From a bacterium (lineage in GTDB: Bacteria; Vulcanimicrobiota; CADAWZ01): a DNA stretch of 16,366 bases. Positions 15,627 through 16,366 of the stretch are shown here, one piece after another; within the stretch, counting starts at the first letter, position 1, and every line of letters begins with the position of its first letter. The position numbers and the translations under genes are program-made. The stretch is from positions 1 to 16,366 of the forward strand of contig JAKSUM010000005.1 of NCBI GenBank assembly GCA_024409025.1. Direction: 5' to 3'. A model generated the notes under the pieces. It worked only from the letters and a program-made list of their open reading frames with translations. It searched no databases and was not told the DNA's origin.

Positions 15627-15789
15627 GTCAACTACCCACCACCTAAAGGTAATGGGCTTATAACTGCCCAGTCGTAGTAACGGCTCACACCTCCGACCTT
15701 TAATCCCCAATAGGTATTACTACCTAAAGTGGCGTTACATCATAGGGTGATTGACAACACCCTTTGTAACAAAGTTTACTCTGTTACAA
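15627..15789 (-). ncRNA. Candidate omega RNA (TnpB guide scaffold) overlapping tnpB 3' end
   Basis: Read on the minus strand, this stretch folds into a series of stems. First, an 11-bp stem with TAAA loop spans the tnpB stop codon (15764-15774 with 15779-15789, one G-U pair). Next is GGGTG/CACCC (15745-15749 with 15758-15762). GTAGTAA/TTACTAC (15674-15680 with 15717-15723) encloses a branched region. A 9-bp stem with a four-base loop (15635-15656, two G-U pairs) sits at the element end. The G-U pairs would be A-C mismatches on the other strand, so the fold favours RNA made in the tnpB direction. Omega RNAs of TnpB systems overlap the 3' end of tnpB and stop at the element edge, and the guide is the flanking host sequence. 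Here that is the lipoprotein leader from 15626 downward. The function is inferred from position and fold. Confidence 0.6.
15635..15656 (-). repeat. Subterminal hairpin at element right end
   Basis: On the minus strand CCCATTACC, loop TTTA, GGTGGTGGG gives nine pairs, two of them T-G. Its position a few bases inside the element edge fits the structured right end recognised by TnpA transposases of this family and the terminal stem of an omega RNA. A competing shorter stem, GGGC/GCCC around AGTTATAA, uses the same CCC, so the two folds exclude each other. Confidence 0.7.
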
Positions 15790-16366
15790 CTGTATCAGGT
15801 ACTTGACTATCAGCAAGATAATTTATTCCCATGCGATACAGATTCATAGCTCCAATACGGTCATCATTAGATTTGTAATTACAGTTTTTACAAGTAAACA
15901 AATGTAGTTTTTTGTTACGATTAGCCTTTTCTGTATGTCCGCAAACAGGACAGCACTGACTCGTATAACGGGGGACCACCTTTATAACAGAAGATTGGTT
16001 CTGTTTTGCCTCGTAAATCAGTTTCTGCTCTAAATCATAAAAAGACCACGATACAGAAACATAACGGTCTTTCGTTTTGACACGTTCAGTAGCATTACGG
16101 ATGCCTGACAAATCTTCTAACACAAAGAGTGTATGCTTTGGATTTGATTCAATGAGTGCCTTTGATACCCGATGGTTAATATCCTGCATCCAACGGTTTT
16201 CTCGCTGACCAATAGCTTTAATTCTTCGTCTTGAAGATGATGTCTGACGCATTTGGAGTTCTTTGCGAAGCTTGGAATAATTAGCATGTTTTTGTTTAAT
16301 AGCCTTACCGCTAACAAATCCAGACTTATGATTGCTGTTATAAGTTGCAACAACAAAGTTAATACC
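15776..16366 (-). CDS. tnpB: TnpB RNA-guided nuclease (OrfB family), 5' end outside window
   Basis: The C-terminal 196 residues; the frame is open to the right edge. TnpB is an RNA-guided DNA endonuclease encoded by IS200/IS605 elements. It cuts sites matching its omega RNA guide and helps the element persist. The fragment starts at GINFVVATY, immediately after the expected RuvC-I Asp, which lies just outside. RuvC-II Glu is in FVLEDLSGI (codon 16115-16117). The zinc finger has CCPVC (15941-15955) and CKNC (15881-15892), and RuvC-III Asp is in NDDRIGAMN (codon 15860-15862). All parts seen look intact. The protein ends VPDTVVTE, its stop inside a hairpin. Arg is mostly CGT/CGA and Ile mostly ATT or ATC, unlike the AGA/AGG and ATA habit of neighbours, a sign of recent transfer. 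An in-frame ATG at 16252 is internal, not the start. Confidence 0.93.
   Translation of the reverse strand, partial: GINFVVATYNSNHKSGFVSGKAIKQKHANYSKLRKELQMRQTSSSRRRIKAIGQRENRWMQDINHRVSKALIESNPKHTLFVLEDLSGIRNATERVKTKDRYVSVSWSFYDLEQKLIYEAKQNQSSVIKVVPRYTSQCCPVCGHTEKANRNKKLHLFTCKNCNYKSNDDRIGAMNLYRMGINYLADSQVPDTVVTE

Larger units (their letters stand above)
15627..16366 (-). mobile_element. Right-end part of an IS200/IS605-type element carrying tnpB
   Basis: The element holds a tnpB gene on the minus strand and about 150 bp of structured, non-coding right end, as in IS200/IS605-group elements. The outer boundary is inferred from the last hairpin (15635-15656) followed by TTGAC on the minus strand (15631 to 15627), a form like the pentanucleotide cleavage sites of this group. 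The left end and any tnpA lie beyond the window. No terminal inverted repeats are expected for this family, so the exact edge needs comparison with other copies. It sits 36 bp from the start codon of the zinc-binding lipoprotein gene. Confidence 0.75.

Noticed and set aside
15606..15631. TTGACA/TATAAG as a definite promoter for the ZnuA-like gene
   Set aside because: The 14-bp spacer is shorter than working sigma-70 promoters usually have; kept only as a possibility under findings.
15591..15710. 40-residue N-terminal extension of the ZnuA-like protein
   Set aside because: It would bury the lipoprotein signal and be encoded by the mobile element's right end; ATG at 15590 has a proper ribosome site.

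Overview
The window is a protein-dense stretch of a bacterial chromosome with short intergenic gaps and factor-independent terminators. Host genes on the plus strand share a marked codon style: Arg is nearly always AGA/AGG, Ile is often ATA, and Gly is often GGA. The content is housekeeping enzymes plus a large signalling block of a Ser/Thr kinase, a TPR/HD-GYP-like protein and a class III cyclase, with a metal-binding lipoprotein beyond it. This suggests a free-living or gut-associated anaerobe of a less-studied phylum that uses TPR proteins and eukaryote-like kinases heavily. I cannot name the taxon from sequence alone.

Layout. (1) Positions 3-518: the 3' end of a TPR protein that runs off the left edge. 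(2) 636-1637: an unrecognised, Cys- and Trp-free 333-residue protein with its own promoter (575-603) and terminator (1708-1738). (3) 1846-3828: transketolase, closed by a terminator. (4) 3882-7075: surE and mutS2, one after the other. (5) 7163-12903: a 1,419-residue Ser/Thr kinase with a long TPR tail, 23 bp from a TPR protein ending in a degenerate HD-GYP domain. (6) 12951-14135: a GAF-domain adenylate cyclase whose start codon directly follows a terminator hairpin, then a small unknown basic protein (14197-14622). (7) A bidirectional terminator (14621-14653) separates these from the convergent minus-strand genes: a ZnuA-like zinc-binding lipoprotein (14652-15590) and, 36 bp upstream of it, the right end of an IS200/IS605-type element with a partial tnpB that runs off the right edge.

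How the parts fit. The kinase, the HD-GYP-like protein and the cyclase look like one signalling module: an RD-type kinase with TPR docking surface, a TPR protein whose HD-GYP metal ligands are mostly lost (so probably a sensor or scaffold rather than a phosphodiesterase), and a cyclase with a complete catalytic set. The 3' end of tnpB and the element's right end fold, on the tnpB strand, into a chain of hairpins with G-U pairs. This is the pattern expected of a TnpB guide RNA (omega RNA). Its guide would be taken from the leader of the zinc-binding lipoprotein gene.

The tnpB codon use (CGT/CGA Arg, ATT Ile) differs sharply from the neighbours and marks it as acquired. No tRNA, rRNA or CRISPR array was seen, and no stretch longer than 300 bases lacks a gene.
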